A stretch of 64,000 nucleotides of DNA from Chryseobacterium lathyri (GCF_003290185.1 NZ_QNFY01000015.1:1-64000); one strand, 5' to 3'. Positions 50,356-59,375 are shown, numbered from the stretch's first letter. Program-made: numbers and translations. The notes: a model not told the origin generated them from the letters alone.

Positions 50356-50526
50356 ATTCCGAGAATCCTTATTGGAATAGGTTTTGCATGGCTCATCGTG
50401 TTCTTTGATCCTGCAAACCGATTAATTCTTATTACGATTGATGGAACCCAAAAACAAGTCTCGTTATCAACAAGATTATTTAATACCTTAGAGAAAAATA
50501 TACGGTATCCGTATTTTCAGTTTTAA
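50356..50526 (+). pseudogene. Protein-like 56-codon frame without a usable ATG (small gene or remnant)
   Basis: In the gap after mazG one frame reads like real protein to a TAA at 50526: IPRILIGIGFAWLIVFFDPA, then NRLILITIDGTQKQVSLSTR, then LFNTLEKNIRYPYFQF. There is a hydrophobic stretch followed by a compact strand/helix tail. A TGA precedes it at 50344 and the frame has no ATG; the first alternative starts are ATT at 50356 and GTG at 50398. It may be a remnant with a lost start, a gene with a frameshifted 5' end, or a non-ATG small membrane protein. I do not recognise the family. Confidence 0.4.
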
Positions 50527-50543
50527 AAATTAAAAAAATAGCT

Positions 50544-51428
50544 ATGCTGCGTATTCTTACCCTATCTGCATTCTTATTATGGAGTTGTAATCCAAAAGCA
50601 CAGGATTCTCCTAAAACCGACGAAATCAAAGTTGAATTTTCCCTTCCGAAAAAATTGAAAGAAGTTTCAGGAATCGTTCTGTCTCAGGATAAAAATACCA
50701 TTTGGGCGATAGAAGATCAGGGAAATAAAAATGTAGTTTACGGTTTGGATAAGCAGGGCAAGCTGGTAACAGATGTTTTGGTAGAAAATGCTGAAAACAA
50801 CGATTGGGAAGATATTACCAAAGATGCCCAGGGAAATATTTACCTCGGTGATTTTGGAAATAATGATAACAACAGACAGAATCTGGCTATTTTAAAGCTG
50901 GATTTAAAGGATGCTTCCCAAAAAACAACAAAAGTTGTTCAGACAACAAAATTTCATTACGAAGGGCAGACTGAATTTCCTCCAAAGAAATCAAACTGGC
51001 TGTATGACTGTGAAGCTTTCGTAGAAATGAACGGAAACTTCTATCTTTTCACCAAAAACAGAAGCAAAGGTTTTGACGGAACTTTCCTTGTATTTCAGAT
51101 TCCTAATAAAGAAGGGGATTTTGAAGCCAAATTGATAGGGAAACTTAAGCTTGCAGGGAAATACAGTGATGCTGCCATCACTTCTGCCGCCATCAACAGT
51201 ACCAATGATAAAATCGTTCTGCTTACCCATAAAAACATTCATGTACTTTCCGGGTTCACAACTGATAATTTTAATACTGCGAAAATTGAGAAAGTATCTT
51301 TAAATCATAATTCGCAGAAAGAAGCTGTTGTTTTCCTGGATGATAAAACTCTGCTGATCGCGGACGAAAAAGATAAGGAAACAAGCGGAAATGTATATAG
51401 GTTTGAATTTGACTCCAAAACTAAATAA
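50544..51428 (+). CDS. Lipoprotein with beta-propeller-like repeats, function unknown
   Basis: 294 residues. The lipoprotein signal ends at the Cys in FLLWSC (residue 15). The mature part alternates strands in propeller-like blades: KEVSGIVLSQDKNTIWAIEDQGN, ITKDAQGNIYLGDFGNNDNNRQN, KSNWLYDCEAFVEMNGNFYLFTK, DAAITSAAINSTNDKIVLLTH. This resembles SdiA-regulated/YjiK-like or SMP-30-like proteins in general shape. No catalytic site can be named. It should be envelope-anchored. Confidence 0.7.
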   Translation: MLRILTLSAFLLWSCNPKAQDSPKTDEIKVEFSLPKKLKEVSGIVLSQDKNTIWAIEDQGNKNVVYGLDKQGKLVTDVLVENAENNDWEDITKDAQGNIYLGDFGNNDNNRQNLAILKLDLKDASQKTTKVVQTTKFHYEGQTEFPPKKSNWLYDCEAFVEMNGNFYLFTKNRSKGFDGTFLVFQIPNKEGDFEAKLIGKLKLAGKYSDAAITSAAINSTNDKIVLLTHKNIHVLSGFTTDNFNTAKIEKVSLNHNSQKEAVVFLDDKTLLIADEKDKETSGNVYRFEFDSKTK

Positions 51429-51465
51429 TGACAGTTGCAAAAGCTTAAATCCGGCATTAAGAAAA

Positions 51466-51497
51466 AACAAGAGGGACAAAAAATTGTCCCTCTTTTG
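51466..51497. terminator. Bidirectional terminator between convergent genes
   Basis: GAGGGACAA pairs TTGTCCCTC with an A-rich side and a TTTT side. Confidence 0.85.
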
Positions 51498-51537
51498 TAT
51501 AATTAATATAGAATTAAATATAAGAAAGCGATAAAAT

Positions 51538-54500
51538 TTAAAAAGTCATTCCTACTCCGGCAGAAATTCTTCCTCCGTCAGAACCATAGAAATAATTCAG
51601 TCTTGCAGAAAACATTTCTACAACACTCAGCCAGAATCCTGCTCCTACAGACTGATGCCACTTTTTAGAATCCTCACCATCGTTCCAGACGCGTCCAAGA
51701 TCATATCCAACCAGTACACCCATATTGGCAGGAATAATATTGTTTCTTACTCTCCCAAAATCCCAGCGGATCTCAGAATTGTTGGTGAAATAAGATTTAC
51801 CTGAAAACCTGTCATTCCGGAAAGCCCTCATCCCATTATTGCCGCCTATGCTTGCTGCCTGGTAGAATTCGAAATTATTATTGCTGATCCACATGGCATT
51901 GCTGGAATTCGCAAACACAAAATTTCCTCTTTTGTCAAGTCTGTGGTCTATCGTCAGTGTTCCGTTCAGGGTGAAGAAGTTTTTCTTGGTATCGGACAGA
52001 TTGGTTTTCCAGTCTGCATTCATCAGTAATTCCAGTCCCAAAGTCGGGAAGGCATTATTATCAAGGTTTTTGAAGCTGAAGGTATAATTGGCCCCTGCAA
52101 ACTGCTGGCTTTTGAAAACTTCAGGTCTCACGTCCGGTGACTGATCTATAAAACGGTCACCGTTTCTCTGTACCTTATTATCTTCAAAGGTCAACTGAAA
52201 CTGATGCTGAAGGTTCATCCAGCTCTTCTTAGAGATAGAAGGAGCAAAATTGAACTTAGAAATCCTTGCCCGGTTGTATTCCCTCTCCGTATTTTCCTTG
52301 TCGTATTTACTTTCATTGGACAGTCCGAAGAAATTTTCGGAAAACCGGGGTGTTGTATAAGCCGCATCAAGATTGAAATCCCATCCGGATATTGCTTTTT
52401 TGAAAATTCCTTTATAAGCTGCATTAAATCCTCCGGTTGCAGTATAAAAATTAACTTTAAGACTATGCTTTTGGGTATAAGGATCGCGGATGAAGTTATT
52501 CACCGTATAATTAGCCAGAACTCCTAAGATCACACCGTCATCCGGGTTGTAATCTGCATTAGGATAGCCGGCAAAGAAATTATATTTCGGATGCTTATAA
52601 TTGTAGGTGTTGATATCGTAATCATCAGAAATATTTTTCTTTCCGGAACCGTTGTAAGTATTTTTCTGACTTTTAAAATCATAAATCTTCACACTTTTTC
52701 CGTCTGCAATATTGTAGACATCATGGTTGTAACCGCCAATCAGCCTGATATTCGTTTTAGGTCTTCCTTCTCCTGATACTTCATAAATATCATCATCTTC
52801 AAGACCATAAATCCAGAGCTCCTTTGTTTGGGAATCCTCGTACGTTTTTTCAAAAACCAGTTCGGGGTTCTCTTTGTTTTTATCTAATTTATACTGCTTT
52901 ACATTGATGGAATGTGCCGTTTTTGTAATGATGAACTTATCTGGATTCACCGTCCCGGCAAGAGGAACTTTTTCCTGCAGTACATCATAATATTGGGCGG
53001 CGTAATCCTGCAGCTTTGTTTTTCTGATTTTTAATTTACGTTGGATATCGGCAATGGTCTCATCTTTTACTTCTTTAGGAAGATTGCTGAATGCATCATC
53101 AATATCCGAATCAGTAAGATGTTCCTGGATATACTTTGCCTGCGTAGTCCATTCTTCCTGTGAAGCGCCCTTTAAAAAGATAAGGTCCAGCGGATACGGT
53201 TCCATATTGATCCACTTTACATTTTTGATCTCCTCTTTAAAAGTCTTCATATGACGGATAGCCGGAACATTCATAATAAGCTTGAAGGCGGCACCGTCAT
53301 ACCGGCTGAAAGCCTGATCCCTGTCCTTCGGGATCGGTTTATAAACTACATTGTCGCCATCCTGATATTCCGCCCATTTCCATTGATCTGAATGCCTGTC
53401 CCAATCACCGATCAGCATATCAAATATCCTTGCTCTTATGTACGATTCACGGTCTACGGAATACTTATAATTTTTGGTGAAATTTTTCAGAACATCATCC
53501 GTAGAAACAATATCTTTAGCATTGTCCAGTGAAGCCAGTGTTTTAGGGTCAGAAGAAAAGCGCTCTTCAATCATGTACATTTCATCGCCATAATTTTTAT
53601 TATATTCTCCTAAAGCATATTGCTTCGGAATGTAATATAATTTCGGATTACTATGGAAGATACCGAGCTTATCAGCCATATTTCCTACTGAAAAAGGAGT
53701 AAACGGATGATTGGTCGTATAAAAATCGAGCAGAAATTTTTCAGGAAATGTATTGTTCAGCTCGTTCCCGAAAGTGCTCTTTTTGAAAGCCATATTATTC
53801 AGAAAACGGACGGCGCTTTTTTTCACGCCCCGCATTACAAATTCCTGTCCGTCTGCCGCTTTCAGCCTTAAGCTGTTCGACTGATTGCCTCCGCCTTCTC
53901 TGAAAGGAGTAAAGCCACCATTCAGGGAAGCCAGATCTGCCGTAGGTGCCTCAATTGGAATGCCATAATATTTCCGGTAATGCTCGCCCCACAGCCAACG
54001 GTAAACAGGTCCTTTTTGAGTAAGCTTTACCGGATAAATACTTGAAGTGGCAGTGGCCGGAAAATCTTTCGGATAATTATTTACAAAAACATCCGGTTTT
54101 GAGATCACAGAAATATGGGCAAGCCTTTTAGTGTTGTTATCTTTTGTTGAAAAATATTCTACATCTGTGCTCTGGTCTTTTCTGATATTCAGAACGGCAA
54201 ACCCACTTCCTCCGTAAGAAAAATCGGTTTTTTCAGCAATAGTGGCAGGATCCGTTTTAGAGCCTGCACCGCTAATAATTTGCCTGATATTCCTTTCTTC
54301 ATGATATTGCAGATTATGATCATGTCCGGAAACAAAAATAATATTTTCCTTATCCTGAACAATGCTTTTTAAACGGTTGGCCAGATCTGCATAGTGCTGA
54401 TTATTAATGTCCTCCGGATTTGCTCCTGAAGAACTTCTTAATATATTGATGAAACTTGCTCCAATGGGAAAAGGAATCTTACTTTTCAACGGGTAAAGAT

Positions 54501-55251
54501 GTGCTTTTGCAGAATTGAATCCTGCATGCGTTCCGCTGCTGATCACAGGATGATGCAGGGCAACAATAATCTTTTTATCCTGGTTTTTGGTAACAAGATC
54601 TTTAAACTCTGTGAAGAAATCTTCACGTGTTTTAATTGTACAGTTTTTATTGATCCCGGGATATTGATCCCAGTTTGCAAGCGCCCATTCGGTATCTAAG
54701 ACAATAAGTTTAATATCTTTTGATAAATTGATGTCATCAATTCCGCAGGAATTTTTAGGAAGAAAAGCTTTCTTATCATTGAAATAGGCTTTCACCAGAT
54801 CTTCCTGTCCTTTTAATCCGTCCAGGCCGCTGTTCCAGTCATGATTTCCCGGAATAACCAGTGTTTTCCCCTTGAAATTTTTGGCAATGGCAAGCTGGTT
54901 TTCCAGTTTTTGCTTAGCCAGCGCATACTCTTTATCAGATTCTTTGGGCAATCCATTGGGATAGATATTGTCCCCCAGGAAGATCAGCATGGAGTTGCTG
55001 TCTGCTGAATCCAGTTTGTTTTTGAGTAAATTTAAGGTGTTCTGCGCCTGAGGCTCATCTGCATTTCCGGCATCCCCGATCAGAAAAATTTTAAAATCAT
55101 TTTCAGATTTTACATCAGAATTGTTTATTTCAAATAAGTTTTTACCCTTTTTTACGTTATATGTTGCGCACGAATAGAGAACTCCTGCAGATAATACTGT
55201 CCGAAAGGCAATAGAGGTTTTTTTTAAATGAGTTTTAAAGGATAAATTCAT
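51538..55251 (-). CDS. Outer-membrane lipoprotein fusing metallophosphoesterase, CotH-like kinase motifs and a C-terminal beta-barrel
   Basis: 1237 residues in three parts. After a lipoprotein signal (lipobox LYSC28) there is a calcineurin-like phosphoesterase with D60 in GDAGN, G93-D94-N95, G135-N-H-D138, ALHHPVIS and SGHDHNL, so all metal motifs are present. The middle (about 420-780) contains LRLKAADGQEFVMRGVKKS, then G615-D-W-D618-R-H620 and IPK-D643-R-D645-QAF. This layout resembles the catalytic Asp and metal motif (D-x-D-x-AF) of CotH/Fam20-like atypical kinases. The last 300 residues are a BamA/surface-antigen-like barrel ending in Phe. It should sit in the outer membrane. Whether the kinase-like part is active is inference. 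Confidence 0.82.
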   Translation of the reverse strand: MNLSFKTHLKKTSIAFRTVLSAGVLYSCATYNVKKGKNLFEINNSDVKSENDFKIFLIGDAGNADEPQAQNTLNLLKNKLDSADSNSMLIFLGDNIYPNGLPKESDKEYALAKQKLENQLAIAKNFKGKTLVIPGNHDWNSGLDGLKGQEDLVKAYFNDKKAFLPKNSCGIDDINLSKDIKLIVLDTEWALANWDQYPGINKNCTIKTREDFFTEFKDLVTKNQDKKIIVALHHPVISSGTHAGFNSAKAHLYPLKSKIPFPIGASFINILRSSSGANPEDINNQHYADLANRLKSIVQDKENIIFVSGHDHNLQYHEERNIRQIISGAGSKTDPATIAEKTDFSYGGSGFAVLNIRKDQSTDVEYFSTKDNNTKRLAHISVISKPDVFVNNYPKDFPATATSSIYPVKLTQKGPVYRWLWGEHYRKYYGIPIEAPTADLASLNGGFTPFREGGGNQSNSLRLKAADGQEFVMRGVKKSAVRFLNNMAFKKSTFGNELNNTFPEKFLLDFYTTNHPFTPFSVGNMADKLGIFHSNPKLYYIPKQYALGEYNKNYGDEMYMIEERFSSDPKTLASLDNAKDIVSTDDVLKNFTKNYKYSVDRESYIRARIFDMLIGDWDRHSDQWKWAEYQDGDNVVYKPIPKDRDQAFSRYDGAAFKLIMNVPAIRHMKTFKEEIKNVKWINMEPYPLDLIFLKGASQEEWTTQAKYIQEHLTDSDIDDAFSNLPKEVKDETIADIQRKLKIRKTKLQDYAAQYYDVLQEKVPLAGTVNPDKFIITKTAHSINVKQYKLDKNKENPELVFEKTYEDSQTKELWIYGLEDDDIYEVSGEGRPKTNIRLIGGYNHDVYNIADGKSVKIYDFKSQKNTYNGSGKKNISDDYDINTYNYKHPKYNFFAGYPNADYNPDDGVILGVLANYTVNNFIRDPYTQKHSLKVNFYTATGGFNAAYKGIFKKAISGWDFNLDAAYTTPRFSENFFGLSNESKYDKENTEREYNRARISKFNFAPSISKKSWMNLQHQFQLTFEDNKVQRNGDRFIDQSPDVRPEVFKSQQFAGANYTFSFKNLDNNAFPTLGLELLMNADWKTNLSDTKKNFFTLNGTLTIDHRLDKRGNFVFANSSNAMWISNNNFEFYQAASIGGNNGMRAFRNDRFSGKSYFTNNSEIRWDFGRVRNNIIPANMGVLVGYDLGRVWNDGEDSKKWHQSVGAGFWLSVVEMFSARLNYFYGSDGGRISAGVGMTF

Positions 55252-55277
55252 AAATTTACATTAACAAAAATTCAGGG

Positions 55278-56447
55278 ATGAATATTTTACACAAAGCTAA
55301 AGATTATGTAGAAATCTTATTCAAAGATAAGTTATCTTCTGTATACTTTTATCATAATTTTATTCACACGACCTATACGGTAAACAAGGCCGAAGAGATC
55401 ATGCGAAATACGCCTGTTTCCAAAGAGGATCAGGAGAAGGTGCTTCTGGCACTCTGGTTCCACGATACGGGTTACGTAGAATGTGCACAGAATCATGAAG
55501 AAAAAGGAGTAGCCATCCTGACTGATTTTCTGAAGAAGGAAAATTATCCTGAAAGCTTTATTCAGGATGTTTCTCAATTGATCCTGGCCACTAAAATAAC
55601 CTATGAACCGCAGAACCTTCTGGAAAAGATTGTAAAAGATGCGGACTGCAGTCATTTTGCCAGCCACGATTATAATGATATTTCCGATGCGCTGAGAAAA
55701 GAATGGGAGCTTACCAATGTAAAATGCTTCTCCAATGATGAATGGAATGCCGGAAATCTTGAAATGCTTAAAAACAAGCATCATTATTACACAGAATATG
55801 CAAAGGAAAACTGGGAACCTCTGAAAAAGAAAAACATCAAGAAAATAGAAAAAAAGCTTGAAAAGGAAGAGGATAAAAAAGAAAATTCAGACAATAAGAA
55901 AGAACCGAAAGAGACAAAGCCTGACCGAAGTGTAGATACTTTGTTCAGGGTAACATTGAACAATCATACTAGGCTGAGTGATATTGCTGACAGTAAGGCG
56001 AATATTCTTCTTTCGGTTAATGCTATCATTATTTCAGTCTGTCTTTCCGTACTGGTTCCTAAATTGGATACCCCAAAGAATGCACACCTTATCATTCCTA
56101 GCTTTATATTGCTTACTTCAAGTGTTCTGACCATCATATTTGCGATCCTGTCCACAAAACCGAATGTAACGAAAACCAATTTTACGGCGCAGGATATTAC
56201 AGACAGAAAAGTAAACCTGCTGTTTTTTGGAAACTTTCATCAAATGATGTTCGGAGATTTTCAAGATGCTATGAAAGATCTCATCAAGGATAGAGATTAT
56301 ATCTACGATTCTATGGTGAAAGATCTCTATTTCCTGGGGAAAGTCCTTGACAGAAAATACAAGCTTTTATCTATAACGTATAAGATCTTTATGGCAGGAA
56401 TTATTATTTCCGTACTTTCTTTTGCCTATGCTTTTCTTTCGCTTTAA
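55278..56447 (+). CDS. HD-domain protein with C-terminal PycTM (Pycsar effector-type, DUF5706) domain
   Basis: 389 residues. The N-terminus (about 1-175) is an HD phosphohydrolase domain: H26-N-F-I-H30, H62-D63 in WFHDTGY, and a further Asp near 121 in VKDADCSHFAS. A charged Lys/Glu coiled coil (about 183-215) follows. Then comes a PycTM-like domain: RVTLNNHTRLSDIADSKANI, two membrane helices (about 248-268 and 275-297), and a closing helix (IFMAGIIISVLSFAYAFLSL). This domain is the membrane effector of Pycsar anti-phage systems, which answer cCMP or cUMP. No pyrimidine cyclase gene is present here, so it may be an orphan or housekeeping member. It is divergent from the phosphoesterase gene, 26 bp apart. 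Confidence 0.82.
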   Translation: MNILHKAKDYVEILFKDKLSSVYFYHNFIHTTYTVNKAEEIMRNTPVSKEDQEKVLLALWFHDTGYVECAQNHEEKGVAILTDFLKKENYPESFIQDVSQLILATKITYEPQNLLEKIVKDADCSHFASHDYNDISDALRKEWELTNVKCFSNDEWNAGNLEMLKNKHHYYTEYAKENWEPLKKKNIKKIEKKLEKEEDKKENSDNKKEPKETKPDRSVDTLFRVTLNNHTRLSDIADSKANILLSVNAIIISVCLSVLVPKLDTPKNAHLIIPSFILLTSSVLTIIFAILSTKPNVTKTNFTAQDITDRKVNLLFFGNFHQMMFGDFQDAMKDLIKDRDYIYDSMVKDLYFLGKVLDRKYKLLSITYKIFMAGIIISVLSFAYAFLSL

Positions 56448-56540
56448 TAAAATAAATATGGGATTGTAAGACAGTGAACTTTTTAAAGAGAAATTTTCGA
56501 TGATGAAATAGTTGAAAAAGCCGGATTCTTATTTTATAGA

Positions 56541-58847
56541 TTAATCGTGGGTGAGAGAAACTCTCAACGCCAGCAATCCCGTAATTCCCTGCAAATCCTC
56601 TACTTTTAAAAACTCTATATCATTCTGCAGAATTCCTTTTTTCTGAAGCTTGTTGATGTATTCCAGGTATTCTTTCTGGTTTTCCATACCGAAATAAACA
56701 ATGGTAATTTTTCCGGGACAGGTAATTCTTTCTGAAGAATCTTTGACATGGGCTTTATCCAGACGTTTTTTTACAATCTCATAATACGAATTGTAGGCAC
56801 CATCTACATCAAAACGTTTTTCATCCATTCTGAAGCGGATATCTATCTTTTCGTTATAAACAAAAAGCAGTGAGGCAATATCGAGCTGTATCGGCAGATC
56901 TTTTTTAAAGGTCTGGAATTCACGTTCCATACTGCAGATCGTCTTCAGCTGCCAGTATCTTAATTTGTGGACTACTTTTGAAGTATAACTGAGATCCGGA
57001 GCAATATTATGTCCGATATACAGATTGTGCTCTACACCATCAGATTTAAACCTCTCATAATAGTGCGGAAAAATTTGCTGGGCTTTGATCTGGCTTTCAT
57101 CCAGCATGTCGGCAAGTTTTCTGTTGACCAGCGTTATGGAATCATCTAAATTTTTTCTGTTGGCATAAAACAGATCGGTTTGAGCAAAAACCTGCACAAA
57201 ATAATCTTTGATTTTATTTTTTATTTCCCTGTCGGTTTTCAGTTCCAGCTTTCCCTGCAGATAAGGATGGACTTCCTCTCTCAAAAGTCTCTGAAGGCGT
57301 TGTTCCGTATCAGCTTTGATTTCGTTGTTCAATTCATTTTCAAAAACATCAAGAGCCAGAAGGTATTTTTCTGAATCGGAATTGATGAGCGTGAAAATAT
57401 CATGAAGGCTTTCAAGCTGTTGGTTGAGGTCTTCAAGCATCAGATTAAAGCGCTTCTCTGAAGAGGAACGGATATCCGAGAATCCGAATAGTGGTGTCAG
57501 GTTTTTGAAGGAGATCTGTTTCAGTGTGTACATTTTTTTCCCCAGTGAAGCATTGAAATATTTTTCGGCTTCATTTCTGAATTTCCACACTACACTGTCG
57601 TGGATGGAAGTATATTCACGCTGGATGATAGCTTCTATCTGGTAGTTTTTTTCAAAGCTGAATCTGTTCAGGGAAAATAGGATCATATCCGTGAAAAATT
57701 CCATTTTTTTCAGCTTTAAACCGTTGAAACTGTTGGCTTGAGGAGATGTAAATTCCATAATGGCCAAAAGCTCGTTATCCTTCATGATAGGAATTACCAT
57801 GAAGCTGTTGATATTGTTGTTCCTTAAAATGCTGAAAGAAGGAAGTTGTTTGATGCTGTCATCCAGGTTATCAACATTCGAGATGACGATTGGTTTGGAA
57901 TTGTGATTTAAATTGGTAAAAGTGTTTTTCCGGGTTTCCTCGTCAAATGCATTAATCCAGAAATCCAGGACATGGTGGGTGAAAACATTTTCGTAGATCG
58001 GAAGTCTGCCGAGTTTCTGATCTTTCTTATCGAAAAGCATAAGTCCGAAATTAAGTTCCGGGACATCGAAGTAAGATTTGAAAATTTCCACAAGATTTTC
58101 ATCCGGGCTCAAATCCTCCGGATCAATTTCTATCATGCTCGATTTAAGGTCGGACAGGGCCACCTCAGAAGTACAGTCTACCAGGGAAACAATAGTAAAG
58201 CCTTTTAAAACCCATGATTTTGAAGGGAAATATTTTTTCCACAGTTTAAAATCGTCCAGATTTTCAAGCAGCATATCCAGGACATCATCCGTTGGAATTT
58301 TTGCCTCTTCAGTAGGATAAATCTCTGTAAAATCTGAATTGACCGTAATTTTATAATGTTTCATGATTCCCAGCCTGTTGGGGATATCATAATAAAGAGG
58401 CATGGTACTTTTGATGTCTTTTTTGAAATAACTCTGAAGGATAAGACAGCAGCAGAATACATAAAATTCATCGTCCCCGATATTCCTCAGCTCTATTTCA
58501 AAGTCCTTTCCGGCATCTTTAAGTATACCCTTAAATCTTTCGGTATAGTTGAAAGTAGTTTTGGAAAGCGGAATACTGGCCGCTTTGATTTCATTGTGTG
58601 TAAGACCAGTGGGGAAGAGGTCTGCAAGAATTTGCCTGATGAGGTCTTCATGTTTTTCAAGAAGGGCTTCATCCAGGAATCCATCTCTTAGCTCAGGAAA
58701 TTTTTTTGTTCTTTCAATTAAAGATTCGGCATAATTAACCCTGTACTCCAAACGGTCGTTATAACGGATATGTTCCAGTACATCCAAATATTTTTTGAAT
58801 GATATGAGAACCTGAAATGGAGCGTCTTTTTTGTAAAGATTAGCCAA
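56541..58847 (-). CDS. GAF-domain protein of unknown function, TTG start
   Basis: 768 residues without signal or membrane helix. A GAF-like sensor domain lies about 280-400 (FSILRNNNINSFMVIPIMKDNELLAIMEFTS). The flanks are mostly helical with coiled-coil potential. I see no kinase, cyclase or DNA-binding output domain. The C-terminal third (KVVHKLRYWQLKTICSME and LLFVYNEKIDIRFRMDEKRFDVDGAYNSYYEIVKKRLDKA) seems family-specific. Start: the frame has no ATG upstream of the conserved beginning, so TTG at 58847 is used. It is convergent with the HD-PycTM gene with a 93-bp gap. The family is known to me only as a Bacteroidota GAF protein. Confidence 0.75.
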   Translation of the reverse strand: MANLYKKDAPFQVLISFKKYLDVLEHIRYNDRLEYRVNYAESLIERTKKFPELRDGFLDEALLEKHEDLIRQILADLFPTGLTHNEIKAASIPLSKTTFNYTERFKGILKDAGKDFEIELRNIGDDEFYVFCCCLILQSYFKKDIKSTMPLYYDIPNRLGIMKHYKITVNSDFTEIYPTEEAKIPTDDVLDMLLENLDDFKLWKKYFPSKSWVLKGFTIVSLVDCTSEVALSDLKSSMIEIDPEDLSPDENLVEIFKSYFDVPELNFGLMLFDKKDQKLGRLPIYENVFTHHVLDFWINAFDEETRKNTFTNLNHNSKPIVISNVDNLDDSIKQLPSFSILRNNNINSFMVIPIMKDNELLAIMEFTSPQANSFNGLKLKKMEFFTDMILFSLNRFSFEKNYQIEAIIQREYTSIHDSVVWKFRNEAEKYFNASLGKKMYTLKQISFKNLTPLFGFSDIRSSSEKRFNLMLEDLNQQLESLHDIFTLINSDSEKYLLALDVFENELNNEIKADTEQRLQRLLREEVHPYLQGKLELKTDREIKNKIKDYFVQVFAQTDLFYANRKNLDDSITLVNRKLADMLDESQIKAQQIFPHYYERFKSDGVEHNLYIGHNIAPDLSYTSKVVHKLRYWQLKTICSMEREFQTFKKDLPIQLDIASLLFVYNEKIDIRFRMDEKRFDVDGAYNSYYEIVKKRLDKAHVKDSSERITCPGKITIVYFGMENQKEYLEYINKLQKKGILQNDIEFLKVEDLQGITGLLALRVSLTHD

Positions 58848-58980
58848 GAGCTTGAATTTAAAGTAAAGTTATGAAAAAAACACCACTTTCAAGTGCACAC
58901 TAAATGGATGAAAACCATCTTTATAAGAGCTTTGCTTATTTTTCTTAAACAAAATTCAGATATAGATAAAGCATTATCTG

Positions 58981-59226
58981 TTACTTCTTTTCTTTTTTGA
59001 AAAATTCTGCAGTTTTGCGAAAAAGATTAGGATAAAACTCTAAAGTTCCAATTTTTAATTCCCTGGTTATTGGAAACAGAAATTTCATAAGCGGAACTGT
59101 AAATATGAGGGCGAAAGCCGCGATAAGCATTCGATCATTTGCCATGTCTGTTTTATCCTTGCTGACGAAAAAAACAATTGCAGACATAAGTAAACCGATA
59201 AATAAAGTGATCAGGATTTTTTTCAT
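58981..59226 (-). CDS. Small two-helix membrane protein of unknown function
   Basis: 81 residues: two membrane helices (about 4-21, ILITLFIGLLMSAIVFFV, and 33-52, MLIAAFALIFTVPLMKFLF) and a short basic C-terminal tail (FRKTAEFFKKEKK). A perfect -7 element 16 bp upstream of the ATG argues that it is a real gene. It is next to nuoN on the same strand but separated from it by a terminator. Confidence 0.6.
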   Translation of the reverse strand: MKKILITLFIGLLMSAIVFFVSKDKTDMANDRMLIAAFALIFTVPLMKFLFPITRELKIGTLEFYPNLFRKTAEFFKKEKK

Positions 59227-59242
59227 AATGGATTATGGTATT

Positions 59243-59250
59243 CAAATTTA
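59243..59250 (-). promoter_or_regulatory. -7 promoter element TAAATTTG for the 81-residue protein
   Basis: Perfect TAnnTTTG on the - strand. Confidence 0.45.
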
Positions 59251-59324
59251 GCTGTTTTCCGGGATATTTAAAATAAAAACTCAATTTTTATAATAAGGGG
59301 GGCAATAGTATTTAGCACCGACAT

Positions 59325-59353
59325 AAAAAAGCACAACCGAAAAAGTTGTGCTT
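59325..59353 (-). terminator. Intrinsic terminator of the nuo operon
   Basis: AGCACAAC pairs GTTGTGCT; read on the - strand a T6 tract follows. It lies 23 bp after the nuoN stop codon, so nuoN is the last gene of the complex I operon. Confidence 0.85.
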
Positions 59354-59375
59354 CTGTATATTTTATGTTGAGATT

